From positions 806,001-870,000 of the forward strand of contig PSQN01000012.1 of assembly GCA_002989075.1 (NCBI GenBank): 64,000 bases of DNA. The letters are read 5' to 3'. Position 1 is the first letter of the stretch. Each line of letters starts with the position of its first letter. The position numbers and the translations under genes are program-made. This document shows, one piece after another, positions 30,668 to 42,585 of this stretch. This stretch comes from Arthonia radiata (Eukaryota; Ascomycota; Arthoniomycetes; Arthoniales; Arthoniaceae). Below the pieces are notes generated by a model, which did no database searches, was not told the DNA's origin, and was given only the letters and a program-made list of their open reading frames with translations.

Positions 30668-33600
30668 ATGTCTGCTCCATCAATTCCACAGCGTCCGGCA
30701 CGCTCCCCCAATCGGCCTGTAGCTCCTCAAGCATCCGCAGATGCCCCAACTGTCCCACCTCGACCTCAACGCATATCTGCGCCCTCCCATTCTCAAGAGA
30801 GAGCAGCTAGCGCTCGCTCTCCGCTCAATGACACCGGCTTTTCCGTCAATGGCACAGCTCGAAACAAGCCTGCCAACAACATCACGGAAGAGGAGCTGAG
30901 GCGCCCTCCGAGCGTCCCGTCGCTGCCGTTGATCGGCCAGGAAGGCATGGAATACGCTTCGCTTTCCAACCCTCAGATTGCTGCTATTCAGAAAGCTACC
31001 GGTGCTACACATCCCAAGGCACCTGAAGAGACTCGCAACGTTGCAAGCGATCTGCCGCTTCACGCGCCCACGGCATCAGCTTCGCCTATGACCCAGAGGT
31101 CCCGCGTCGCAACGGTCACTCGCACAGATACTGAAAAAGCGGCCGTTGCAGGCGTGGGCAGGCCCACGACCGACTATGTTGAGCCAGATCGCTCAAGTCC
31201 AATCGCTCGTTTTCGTCCCGCCTCGGCCGCTTCTACGGAGCGCCCTAGCTCATCACAAGCACAGTCTATGCTGGAGGTGGAAGAGCATGGCATACCCTCT
31301 TTTGGGTCGACTATACCGCTCTACCCCAACGCGGGCGACGTGCAGGCTCCGACGCCAGCTCCTCTTTCTGCTGGGCTCACGCCGGACAATCTAAGCCGAC
31401 CTGGGACCACCGAAGGCCGTCGTCGCAGTGCGATGGGCTTTCACGGTCCACCCGGAAGCTACGGCCTGCATGGCCATGGGCACATGCCCCAGCACAAATT
31501 TGAGAAGGCTTGGTATGAAAGGCACCCGGAAGAGCTAGCAAAGGAGGAGGAGCACATCCATCACCCTGCCTCGCACGACGAGAGGCCATCGTGGGCTATG
31601 AGCAGCGACGAGCTGAACAAGCTAGTACAGGATACAGGTCGGTCTGCTTCGGGTTTCGGTGAGTGTTTGCATGCCATAGTGCTTGATCCGTAGCTGACAG
31701 AATCAAGGCACCAACCCCGACATGATTGGCACCCCTACGGAAGCAATTGGATACTCAGCAAGCTATGAGTATGCGAGCACTCCACAGACACCACATTTCG
31801 CACACCATCATCCCGGCAGGCGCGGATCGCGTCCAAGCTCGTCATCATATGCAGAGTCGCCTTTAAAACAGACGATATCAGCTCAACAACTGTCACGAGA
31901 TTCTGAGACCGTGGAGAAAGAATCCGACGATGACAAAGTTCATGTTGTTCCACCTACGGGCCCGAGAGGGAAGTACAGCGGTGCAGGCTATGATCCACCC
32001 ACAGAGAATCTGGGACCTACGGGAGGTAACACAGAGGAGCGAGGTGGATGGATCGACGAAAGGGGTGAAGGCGTTCCAATACTCGCATCTGACGAGATCG
32101 CCAAATATCCGTCTACCGAGTGGATGCAGCCTGCCATTTCACCAGCACAGCAAATGACTGAAGATGAGTATTTCTCTGCGGCTGACAATGACGCTCAGCC
32201 TTCGTATCAAACGCATACCAGGAGTCGCAGCAAAGGTCATAGTAGACCCAGCAGCATGCACTCGAGTAGCGGCTTAAGCCGTTTCAACACGCATGAGGAC
32301 GGAACAGGTACACCGCTGGAAGAAATCGAAGAGTACGAGCCACTGTTCAAGGAGGACGAAAAGGATGATCAGATAACAAAAGGCGTCCCAAAGCGACCTA
32401 CGGATCGTCTCAAACAGCAGCACTTCCCTAGTCAAGACATTTGGGAAGACACGCCTGACAGTCTGCGTCTTGTGACCACTGTCGATACGCCCGAACCGAC
32501 AGCACCTGCCTCGACCACGGAGAAGAAGCCTTCGGCCGTTTTTGAATCTGCGGAGACGGAACAACTACGAAAGGGCGAATTCACAGAGTCTGAGCGAGAA
32601 GACGTGTTGCACGACCCCCACAAAAGTCAGGTGAAGCCCAAGTTCAAGGCTGGGGTAAAGGAAGACATGTATCGTCCTAGTTTGCGTCAGCGCTTCCCTA
32701 GTAGGGATATCTGGGAGGACACGCCCGACAGCTTACGCCTTGAAACCACTATTGGTGGGAACGAGGCTGCGAACGTACACGCGAAGTCGCCAGAGTCCAC
32801 GCAAAAGCCAACAATCCCTACGAGGCCTATCCGCGCAAGAGGAGAGGAAAAGGCAGACGCGCCCTCTGTCCCGGCACGTCCTCAGGCGCGCGACATCCCT
32901 AGCATTCCAGACCGGCCCAAGCCATCCGTTCCTCAACGGCCGGCTCGCGCTCTGAACAAAGATTCCGCTGATGTCAGCCCCCTTGCGAAGACAAATAGTG
33001 CAGAAAGCGCTACATCGCCGGAGGGCCCATCCGCGTCGGGTACGAAACCCAAGCCTGCGGTTCCTGCCCGTCCTGCTGGTAGCAGCAAGTTTGCCGCGAT
33101 CAAGGGCGGGTTTCTCAATGACCTCAACAGTCGTCTGTCGAAGGGACCCGCGCCTCCTCCCAAACCGCAACAGGATGAAGCGGCAAAAGCAGAGGAGGAT
33201 AAGGCGCTGCTTGGCGATGCTCGAAAAGGCCGCGCTCGTGGTCCGGCGCGTAGGAAGCCTGCCGTGTCACCTCAGCCAAGTGCGGACGGCCCTGCTTCTC
33301 TTGGTGGCTTCACCATTGCGGCGCCGTGGACTGTCTGGTCGATTGATGGCACACGAGGAGGTGACCTCAAAGTCAATGCAGGGATTACATCTGAGGCTCC
33401 TGAGCCAGTGTCGCAAAAGACCGCCCCCCAGCTCAAGGAGCTTCCAACAAGCAGTCCACTCCCGACGAACACCGCAGGCGAGTCGCTGCAACGCAAGGCG
33501 GATACTCCCGGAATCAGCGCAGGACAGCTTGCACATGCACCGTCGCCATCGATGGACGAAAGAGCCCATCGAGAGTCTGAAGCCGCAAAAGAACGATTAA

Positions 33601-33896
33601 GACAGCTCGATCGCGAGAGAATAGGGTTCGAGGGAGACATGCCTGATCCCATTGTCGACCAGCCCACTGCAATACCTTCTTTGCCTCAGGAGGCTGAAGG
33701 CACTGGCGCGGCTTTGACCCGGCAGCAGAGCGATGAGAAGGATAATCCGATGAGTATTGCAAATATAAAGGAGGAGGCTGCAAGTGATAAGGTCGCGCCG
33801 ACAGAAACTACGATAACAGACGCGAAGAGTGGATTGGATCCTGATGATGTTGAGCCTCAGGTGACTTCGTCAAAAGCCACAGCTGCTGAGGCTTGA
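30668..33896 (+). CDS. AIM21-like actin-associated protein
   Basis: Two exons, 30668..31658 and 31708..33896, about 1059 residues. The 49-nt intron joins GRSASGF to GTNPDMIGTPTEAIGYS. The protein is disordered and Pro-rich with many PxxP stretches (SIPQRPARSPNRP, PTVPPRPQR, PSVPARPQARDIPSIPDRPKPSVPQRPARA) suited to SH3 domains. Two copies of the motif FPSxDIWEDTPDSLRL occur near residues 570 and 660. The block KFAAIKGGFLNDLNSRLSKGPAPPPK, then PRGRARGPARRKP-like and APWTVWSIDG, match what I know of fungal Altered Inheritance of Mitochondria 21 proteins. In yeast Aim21 with Tda2 binds capping protein and tunes branched actin at cortical patches. Family call is good; orthology rests on these motifs. 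Confidence 0.8.
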
Positions 33897-34265
33897 TTGG
33901 CGTATTTAGGTAAATGTATAGACCGTAAAAGTGGCAGATATCTTCGTATATTTGCTCGGCTGCAGCTCATTTCTAGACTCGTTCATGCATTTGTGTGCCA
34001 CATTCAAGGATGCTAACAATTCATACATATTACTAAGTACAGGGACACGCTCAACAATAGTCGTCTACGTCTCTGTGGTCGCTGACTGAAGACATGTTGG
34101 GTACAATCAGACTACCTCGCACGTATACCGCGGACCCCGCAATGATGTGTCGCACCTTCCCCAGCCGTGTCACCAGAGATAAAGCTCGACCTCCTCTTAA
34201 GATCGACTGACGCCTCTCCACACCTTTCCATCAACCAACCTACGCACGTACAGAACAGCGTTACT
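33897..34265. other. Short intergenic stretch
   Basis: 3' flank of the AIM21-like gene and 5' flank of the NACHT gene. Nothing else seen. Confidence 0.5.
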
Positions 34266-37200
34266 ATGGACCCATTAAGCGCCATTGCCTTGGCTGGCAA
34301 CGTTTTCGAGCTTACCAACCTCAGTCTTGAGACAGCGAAGTTCCTCTATGATGCATACAATTCAGCTTCGGGCCTGACAAAGGAGCATGCTGCCCTTGAA
34401 TCGAGGGTGACAGCATTGTCAGAAATGCTGCAGGCTCTCAAGGCATCCGAAGTCAAAGCTGAAATCGAGCAAGCAAGTGAGGTATGAATTATCCGGTCCG
34501 TTGCCTACGTCAAGTTCGCTGATACAGGTGATATTACATAAGCAGACCAGACTCCCAAAGAAGACCGCCGAATCACTCAAAGACATCGCTCAGCAATGCT
34601 ACACCAAGGCAAATGAGCTGATGGCACTGTTGGCGGGTCTCAAGATCGACCCCGAAGCCTTTTGGGTCAAGAAGACATTCCAAGCCTTCAAAGCGTTGTT
34701 CAAGCGAGGCAAAGTCAGCAATATGCAGAAGGAGCTGGAAAAGTTGCAAAGGCAGGTAGAGACACACACCGTCGCTGACATTCGACAGTGCTGTCTCGAC
34801 GCATCTGCTGGTATGTATGAAGGCTTTGAGAATATGCGAGCGGACCATAGAATGGTGGCACTTGCAATCGCCAACAATCAGACGGTTATCAAAGTACGTA
34901 GATCTCCCAGCATTCATATAGATAATCTCTTCCGAGAAGTGCACACGGTATCTGATCGGATCTCGGCAGGACATAATCATGAGGACTAGCCAATCGACGA
35001 TCGATGTGGTCAAATCCGATGGTGCACACACAAGAGACGAGTTTGGCCGACTTGAGGTATCACTCAGCAATGACCAACGCCGACAAGAAAGACAAGCATT
35101 CATCGACGGCTTCAAGTTTGAGGGCATGTTTTCAAGAGGGTTCAGCATAGACCCGGCAGCCGAACAGACGTATGGTTGGATCCTTGATGAAGATGTCGGA
35201 TCGAAAGTGGACAGCTTTCGAGGATGGCTGCAGAGTGATCAGCCACTCTATTGGGTCTCTGGCAAGGCCGGATCCGGTAAAAGGTAATCTTAGAGCGTCT
35301 CTATTTTCAGCACGCGGCACTTTTCCAATGCCAGCAAACGATAGTAGTTTCGAGTCAACGCGCACGAAGCAGACCCGAAGCAAGCGGCAGAATGCTGACG
35401 AGCTGGTCTCTAGCACGCTCATGAAGTACATATGGGAGAACAAAGCGACAGAGCGGAAGGCATTATTGAAAAAATGGGCCGGCACTGAATCCCTGGTGAC
35501 GGCGGCAGTCTTCTTCTGGAATCCTGGATCGGAGCTGCAGAAATCTTTGACGGGTCTACTTCGGTCACTGATTTACCAGAGTGCGTATTGATCATACAGA
35601 TTCAGTCAACAGAGTAAGGTAGGCAGTACGTTTCGCTAACGATCAGGTGTCCAACAGTTCTTTGCGACTGCCCCAAGATCCTTGACAAATTAGATCGAAG
35701 CGCTTTGCAGCCTGTCAGCGCAGCAAACCCGTGGGGTGAGAGCAATCTACAAACGATTTTGCATGCCATCATTGAAGATGGCGATGTGAAAATTTGTCTG
35801 TTCATCGACGGGCTTGATGAGTATGGCGATGGCAAACATGCTGCAAACACTAAGCTTGTTGGCTTTCTGCAAAGACTGATCGCGATTTGCAGAGTCGCTA
35901 AGCATTTGAAGTGCTGTGTCTCCAGTAGGCCATTACAAGCTTTTGAGACGGCATTCCACGAATGTCCAAAGTTATCAATGGAGCTGATGAACGAGCAAGA
36001 TATCCGGACGTACATTTTACAGGAGCTTGGCGACCGCACTGACGAAGACCTCAGGACCTCTATTTTCGACAAGGCCAGGGGAATCTTCCTGTGGGTCACA
36101 CTAGTCGTACAGAGTGTCAAAGCTGGCCTTGCATATGGTGACAGTAGCGATTTGGTCCGCAAGCGCCTGAATGATATACCGGAGGGGCTGGAGAATCTTT
36201 TCGACCACATGCTCGCGAGGATCCAACGTATTCATCACCTTGAAGTCGCTACATTCTTTCGGGTTGCCGAAATAGGTGAGAAGCAGTCTGAATATCTGTC
36301 AGTGGCCAAGAAGGCAACGAGTGGACAAGCAATTTGTCCGTACTGAGCTAATATCATATTCAGAAGCGTGTGCGAACTGTTGTTTGGCCTCGGCAAGGAT
36401 CAACGCGTCGACTTCGGCCTCCTGTTGACTGCGAAAGAAATGTCCAACCTTCGCGGAGACTGTCACAGCTTGCAAAAACGAGTCCTGTATTGCTCAGGAG
36501 GAATGTTAGATATCGTAAAACCTTCGAGGGGAACTTGCAGGTCACCCGAATGCGGACCCTATTCTGTACAGTTCACACCAGAAAGCTCATTGGTTCAACT
36601 AACATTGCAAAATTCAACAGCTACATGCCAAGTTTCGGATGACGAGCTTGCTGTGCTGAGGTACCTCCTGCAATCGGCCATTCGCTTTACGCACCGGTCA
36701 GTACTTGAATATCTCCATGCAAATAGATGGCCAGGCATGAGGATGTGCTCGACAGGAGACGCACATCTAGTATATGTCAAAGCTTGTACTAAAATGATTC
36801 CACTCATGGGCCGATTTGATCATGAGAATAGGCTTCGATCGCAATTGAAGCACATGAGCAGCCAAGTTCTTGGTCACGCCGTTCAGGCGGAAAACGAGCT
36901 GGGAAGGTTCGACTTTAGCATTCTCGACAATCTCTATGCTTCTATGACCCAAACTTGGGGTACACAATGGACCGATGAGAACCTCGGAAACTTTGGCTTC
37001 TATGGCACATCTTTTTTGGCCTTTTGCGCCTCGATACTATTGCGACACTACGTCAAATGGAAAGTTGCTCGGCTGGAGGTTGGGTCAATGCACGCAAAAC
37101 AGCACATCCTGAACGAACTCTTGTATGCTGTCGTGTATGCTGGAGTTGACGAGAGGCCTGTCATGCCCCTGAGCGAAAGTCTATCATTCGGAATGCCATT

Positions 37201-37924
37201 TCAAGCTCTCTTCAACGACGCCCATACGGATCTAATCGAGACTCTACTCATAGAAGGTGCAGACGTCCATGATCAGGCCATGCGCAAGACATCATCGCAC
37301 ACATGGACCGCATGGGAAGGCTTTGTAGGCATGATCGGCTGCTATACGCTTAACCTTGGACTAGCAGCGGGCGACCCTCCTCAACAACAAACCATCCAAA
37401 AGTACCTGGAAACAGTACAGCGCAATTCATCGATTCTATTGCCTCGCTTCCATCGGGCTCACGTCGACATGAAAGAGCATCACACTCACAATCTTTTCAT
37501 GAGTGGCTACATCAAGAAACGATATTGCGCATTTACTACAAAATTATCCTGTCCGGCCTCTTTCATCTTTGAACTGCAAGACAGACATATCAATCACAAA
37601 GCCAGAGCCTCCGTTAGCGTACAAAAGATAACACGTTGGCAAGCTCGAAGAATCAAGCATACATATGATTTGACCATCAAAGGCTCAGATATGGTAAGAG
37701 ACGCTCTTCTGTCCTTCTGGGACTACCGTCTGAAGCAAGTATGGCCCTCGGCTGAAGCTAGATCTGAATGTTGCTCGCGTATAGCAGCCGTTCTTGATTC
37801 TGCACATGCCGAGGAGGGATCCGACCTCGCAAGGCTAATACAGACGGAGATGATCAAACCGGACACTCCTTATTATCAGTGTTGGAAAGTCTTCACTGCC
37901 AACTCATGCATCTCGTGGTGGTAG
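34266..37924 (+). CDS. NACHT-domain STAND (NLR-like) protein
   Basis: Six exons by my reading: 34266..34481, 34528..34893, 34970..35283, 35414..35580, 35658..36275, 36348..37924; in frame, about 1085 residues. The N-terminus (MDPLSAIALAGNVFELTNLS, followed by helices) is the common fungal STAND/NACHT N-terminal domain that relays a death or defence signal. The NACHT NTPase follows: Walker A GKAGSGKST near residue 291 (split by an intron), Walker B CLFIDGLDEY near 400, then CVSSRP and the winged-helix region GIFLWVTLVVQSV. A DUF7791-like segment (RFTHRSVLEYLH) comes next. The C-terminal 400 residues lack obvious ankyrin, WD or TPR arrays apart from one ankyrin-like stretch (DLIETLLIEGADVHD). 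Such proteins act in heterokaryon incompatibility and non-self recognition. The last join uses a weaker CTGAG acceptor; another acceptor 16 bases on breaks the frame. Confidence 0.82.
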
Positions 37925-39750
37925 GTCAGAGTAAGAAGGACAGGAGTAGATGATTTGGTTCGGATGTATTCGTAGACCACTGGAGCAATGCCACAAGGGG
38001 GCAAATGCCACTGACCCTCATTCACCAGCCTACGCCGTAGGATCCGGCGCAAATTTCTCAGTGCCATGCAGTCTCGCAACTTCAGTGCCTGCTCATACCG
38101 GCGACCAAGCCGACCAGGTCGGGTACTCCACCGTAGCAGCGGCCGCTTGAGAGTGTCGATCATGGCCGCGACAACGTATAAAGACACATCGGCTGCATCA
38201 ACGCTATAGTACCACAACGGAGTTGGTAGCATTACCCAAGCCCTCAAATCATACTGGAAACACTCATGATCTCGCTCCGGACCGGTGAGAGCTCTGATTC
38301 CTGGCGCCTACAATGATAGAAGCAGCAGGTGCAGTGCAATTGCCGCAGATACGGGCTATGTGCATGACAACGGTCGCGGCGATCAGATCTCAGCCGCGGT
38401 GCAAGTGGGCGACGCGGCTGTGGTGCATCATTCTAGTGCGAGCCGCCAATCGATGAAGATGCTTTAAAATTTCCCAAACAGTCCCCGAAGGCAGCGCAAA
38501 GATTGGACAACTGGCAAGCGAATATGCTAGCTGCTCCTGAGTCTGCCAGACTCCAGACAATCTGGGACCTGGTGGGATCTCTGCGCCGGGAATTTGTCAA
38601 AACGATCTGGCCGTGAGAGCAGAACCGGACGCGTGATATTCGAAGCCGCTTTGGGACGACTGTTCCCAGCGTCGGGCTCAGTTATAATCATGGTTTGCTC
38701 CGCTTCAGTCCAAAGATACACGTATACAAATGCGTTCATGCTCTGCACGTTCAGCGCGTGCTCAGATGAGTCGATCTTTGTATGTGCATTTCGGCTGGCA
38801 TCGCGGAACAGAGAAGCTACTTCGTGTTCCAGGATGGGCAGCTCATTCGTTTGCTTCGGGTCTGTATAGTGGCAGAGCCTAAGACAGCACGCCAACGGCA
38901 GTCGACTGACAAGGTGGCTTGGCAATATTTGAACAAATAAGCCCGTATCGGTCTGATGCGATCTGGCCCTTGCGCGAACTGGAGGTCAAGGTGTACCAGA
39001 TGAACATCCAAAAGCGGGCACGATCTGCCTTCCCGAAGTGGGTGATTTTATCTATTCTTAAACGACACCAGTCCGACCCATTCACCCGTCATCCGTACTG
39101 GGTGAAATGGTGTTTTAGCCGGCGGTAACGGATTGCTAGCCGACGTCTGATCGCTGTAGTAAAAATGATAGCTTGCCTCTTGAACGCAGACAGCATGAAC
39201 GCGGATTATCTACAACGAGATCATTCCGCACCAGCCCATTGCCATTGCGCTGCTCGCAACCCATGGGACTGCTCGGCGACGAGAAGCATGGGTCGCGACC
39301 ATGTACGCATCTGGTAAATAGCTTCTTGTTGCCGCAGCCTTGAGCACTTTTCGTGATATGAAAAGGACGCTTCAGCAAAGCACCCGCTCTGCTTGGCTAC
39401 GCAACCGACCAACAACATCCTCACTATGGTCGACCGGCTTCCACCGTTTGACCGCACTGGGACTTGGACAGTGTGGTCCTCCACTACAATGACAGCTTGC
39501 ACTTCATCCTCATCTGAGATGCGTGTTCAGAAGTCAAGATGATGGCGCATACTATAAAGTCGCGGTCGTGATGCCGCAAACTCAAATTCCTGTCTACAAG
39601 CTTGTTTACTCGTCTTTTCCTCGTCCTCACCCAGCTATACTCGACTATTCGACGATCCAGACTGCTCGACTCGAGCCTCCATCAGTACCCCTCCACATAG
39701 CTATACAACCCCCCAACTACCCTACCCCGCAAACCTCAGATCGAGGCAAT
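37925..39750. other. Gene-poor stretch with two minus-strand open frames
   Basis: Two minus-strand frames, 37876-38247 (123 codons) and 38527-38925 (132 codons), have protein-like composition (for example VYVYLWTEAEQTMIITEPDAG), but no start context, splice link or family was found. They could be exons of an unrecognised gene or remnants. The last 200 bases carry the promoter of the next small gene. Confidence 0.35.
39553..39558 (+). promoter_or_regulatory. TATA box of the small gene at 39751
   Basis: TATAAA about 195 bases before the ATG, followed by CT-rich bases at 39605-39665, the same spacing as at the secreted protein gene near 19887. Confidence 0.45.
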
Positions 39751-40020
39751 ATGTGCGAGTTTCGAACCGGAACGTCCAAGAGTGGCCGCAAGTACACGTA
39801 CAAATTGAGCGACTGTGGGAGTACCACTTGCAAGTATTCCACGAACTACGTTCCTCCACCTCCTCCGAGGCGCAACGAAGGTCACGGGCATTCTTTGGTG
39901 CCGGCATCCCTGCATCTACTCGGCCATCATGATAAAGGCTCGGCGGAAGAGCACGGCTCTGGGGGCAAGAGTCTTGCGGGGCACCTCTTTGGTGGGCATA
40001 AGTCTGATAAGCGGGAGTAA
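39751..40020 (+). CDS. Small His/Pro-rich protein of unknown function
   Basis: An intronless frame of 89 residues beginning MCEFRTGTSKSGRKYTYKLSDCGSTTC-like; the frame extends upstream to 39523 but the TATA box at 39553 and the CT-rich leader favour this start. The N-terminal 40 residues contain three Cys and several Tyr. They are followed by a run of prolines (PPPPPRR) and a His/Gly/Lys-rich tail (GHGHSL, LLGHHDKG, FGGHKSDKRE). No signal peptide or domain recognised. The histidine-rich tail could bind metal, but nothing else supports that. Confidence 0.6.
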   Translation: MCEFRTGTSKSGRKYTYKLSDCGSTTCKYSTNYVPPPPPRRNEGHGHSLVPASLHLLGHHDKGSAEEHGSGGKSLAGHLFGGHKSDKRE

Positions 40021-40375
40021 GGAGAATATGGCGCGGCTTTCGTTCGCTGTGTGCGATGGCTCAGTATAGATCTCAATGAAGTCATTCGTTTTGCCAAATC
40101 TGCTGCCACGTCACATTCTTGGTGTATAGGACGTTGCTTTGTATACTACGTTTGCAGTTTTGAACTCAGGACATGGTTTTGTTTGCGAGAGACACGAGCC
40201 ATGACTTGGTTGCTGACGGTACAAAGCACTTTCTCTTTTTCTCTTACAGTGGCAGCCTTGCACTTCGAAGCTGAAGCATGATGTCTTTCTTGTAGGAGAC
40301 AGAAGCTATGACATTGCACCCAACAGAAAGCTCAAATATTCGGCGTCTGCATCCACGATGGCTGGCGCGCTCAAC
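40021..40375. other. Intergenic stretch between convergent genes
   Basis: 3' flanks of the small His/Pro-rich gene and the kinase-like gene. Nothing else seen. Confidence 0.45.
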
Positions 40376-41137
40376 TCACTCAAAGAGGATGCTCCGAATC
40401 TTCGCCAGAGCGTGAACATCGTTCTCTCGCTCTGCCGTATGCATGTCCTTTTTCTCCCACCCCTCTGTGCCACCCTTGGCTCCTATGGGCTGGCCCTCAC
40501 GTTGGCACGAGTCAAAGTCAATGATAACAGGCTCGTCATCGCGGACCATGATGTTTTGGGGATTGATGTCATTGTGAACATATCCCAGATGGTGGAGATG
40601 CGATACGCCCGACCGCAGCTGCTCCCAGAAGCGCTTGCGGTCGAATGGGCGCGCATCCTTCAGCCGCTGCGAGAGGGTCATGTTGTATCTGGTGAAGCAC
40701 AAACCTACGATTACGTTATTCTCAGCCACGACGCCATGGTACCGGGCGACGTGAGGATGGCTGTTTGCTCGCAGCCGCTCACAGATCCTGGCTTCGTGGA
40801 GGAGCAAGGCGGCGAAGTTGCTGGAGGCTTCGGTGTCGCCGTAGTCGAGCAGACACGGTCGCTTGACGTAGACGTTTTTCGAGTCTGGGGGGCTGGCTTG
40901 GGTAAATTCGGACGAGTTGGGTGGCCACAGTCGAGCGGGTTCCATGCGTATCGGATCGAGGGATGCGACTTTGATGTCGTGGGTTGACTTGAAGCGCTGG
41001 TGCGTGATGGCGTAGTACCATTCATTGGCGGAGCGTAGGATGACTTTTGTGTGGGAGAACTCGATATCGTCGTTGTCTTGGAGGGAGAAAGCTTCGCTGT
41101 GCTCTAGCACTTCGAGCCCGTGGTTTCCTCGAATCAT
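40376..41137 (-). CDS. Protein kinase-like protein (fungal-expanded, divergent)
   Basis: Intronless, 253 residues. The C-terminal two thirds form a reduced kinase fold: VYVKRP (candidate ATP-binding Lys in strand 3), LLLHEARICERL (candidate helix C Glu), HPHVARYHGVV, a catalytic loop HNDINPQNIMV (Asp and Asn kept, HND in place of HRD), and VIIDFDSC in the place of DFG. The N-terminal 80 residues lack a clear glycine loop. The activation segment is short and the C-lobe ends soon after ENDVHALAKIRSILFE. Length is far below a full kinase (about 280), but it resembles a large family of compact kinase-like proteins in plant-associated and soil fungi. Activity is possible because the catalytic Asp is present, yet unproven. 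Confidence 0.8.
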   Translation of the reverse strand: MIRGNHGLEVLEHSEAFSLQDNDDIEFSHTKVILRSANEWYYAITHQRFKSTHDIKVASLDPIRMEPARLWPPNSSEFTQASPPDSKNVYVKRPCLLDYGDTEASSNFAALLLHEARICERLRANSHPHVARYHGVVAENNVIVGLCFTRYNMTLSQRLKDARPFDRKRFWEQLRSGVSHLHHLGYVHNDINPQNIMVRDDEPVIIDFDSCQREGQPIGAKGGTEGWEKKDMHTAERENDVHALAKIRSILFE

Positions 41138-42223
41138 TGTGCTGCTGTGTGAACAACAGCAGATCTTGAGAAGCCATTCAGAAAAGAGAAGATATACAGG
41201 TATGGGTTATTAGGGACACGCAGCCTTGTTCAGAAGCGTGATGCTTTGAGGAAGTAAATTGGAACGAAGGCCCGAAGAGCGTTTCACTTCCCATCTGCTC
41301 GCTATGCGAGTCTCTAAATTCATTGACCTGGCCGCACCAGATGTACTGGTCTTTGCGCCAAAGCGTGCCATCCTCTCTGGCGTCTCTGATGCTTGATGGT
41401 CTGGTGAGGGGGATAACAAAGTCCAATTTGCGGCTCCCTGCCTCACATTCTCTCAGCCCTATGAGGCTTTCTATCGCCCCGCTAGGCCGCTTCGGGACAC
41501 GCAGCCGTTCCCTAGCCAACCACCTAGTCTACCAGGGTTGTACCACGCAATCTTTGAATGTGCTTTCAAGAAATTGAATCTGTGGCTGACAGGTTTAATA
41601 TGGAGCTTTGGATACTTCCTGTTATCTTGCATGTCAGCATAAGCCGCTGCCCGTGAGAAAGCCTTTGACCTAAGACCCTTGGTCCGATGTGCCTGCTCAG
41701 TGGCCTCGCGACAGACGCGCCATGTCCAAAGATATTGAGCACACATGCATAAATAGTTCTGTTTTCGAAAGATCTTCGCAAAGATGGAGCTGTCTTTTGT
41801 TTCTATCGAAGGATTTATTGATGGTAAAATGTGATGGACCCTAGCAAGGACCCGGCGATGAGCCTGACATGGACAGTAGCTGTATTTTAGTAAGGTTGCT
41901 TCTGTGCAATATTCCGGCCCAGATTGGAGCATGAGCCACACTGTGGGCCGTTATAGGCCTTTCGTTATCTACATCGAATAGTACATGCTGCTCGACGCTC
42001 TGTAGTATTCTTCTCTAATCCGAAGCACGTCGAGAGGAGTAGCTCCGCCTTTTTGAGCACTAGCATCGTCGGGAGCTAAACACAGGATATTGTGCTCTAC
42101 AGAGTCGAACAAAGCAGGACTTCGCGTGAAGTGTGTGGATAAGATGATTCAGAGGGCTATCTGACAGCCACTGTCTATTGCATATGATGTCTACAGATAG
42201 ATATTAGGCTGAGCTGCACTGTT
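41138..42223. other. Gene-free stretch
   Basis: About 1.1 kb upstream of the kinase-like gene. Minus-strand frames at 41178-41519 and 41471-41941 show no recognisable family. No repeats seen. Confidence 0.4.
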
Positions 42224-42585
42224 CTAATCTTCCTTGCCTTTGTCGATCGCAGTTTCAGCGTTTTCCGCCGCTTTCTTATGCTCCGGATCTCCCGATTTTT
42301 TCTCCGTTTCCACAACCTTCCTCACCGCCTTAGTTGCAACAGCACTGCCCATGACTTTGTTCCAAGCGGCTTTTTCGGCGGTAGGGAGCTCTGCATCTGG
42401 GTTCTCCTCCTTCTTCATAAGGGCTGTGTAGAATATTGTCACTATCAACAGGGAAGGTGTAAGTTCAAAGGGTGCGACTGTCACAGGAGGGATCATGACT
42501 TGCGAGTGGCTGCAGAGATTACCCCCTGTCCGAGATTCCTCACGGCGTTCGCGTTCTTCACTTTCTCCATGATTCTTCCGAACAT
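42224..42585 (-). CDS. Small charged protein of unknown function (5' structure uncertain)
   Basis: The 3' exon encodes a Lys/Glu/Ala-rich, probably helical protein (MKKEENPDAELPTAEKAAWNKVMG, then KAVRKVVETEKKSGDPEHKK) ending DKGKED at 42224. An upstream piece from the ATG at 42585 reads MFGRIMEKVKNANAVRNLGQG and ends at a good donor (GGG|GTAATC). A splice to an AAG acceptor at about 42413 would be in frame and give about 84 residues. The better CAG acceptors leave the wrong frame. The alternative is a start at 42418 giving 64 residues. No family recognised. Confidence 0.5.

Noticed and set aside
36276-36367. Apparent frameshift in the NACHT gene
   Set aside because: The obvious ATTCAG acceptor breaks the frame, but a CTGAG acceptor 16 bases earlier restores it, so a broken gene is not required.
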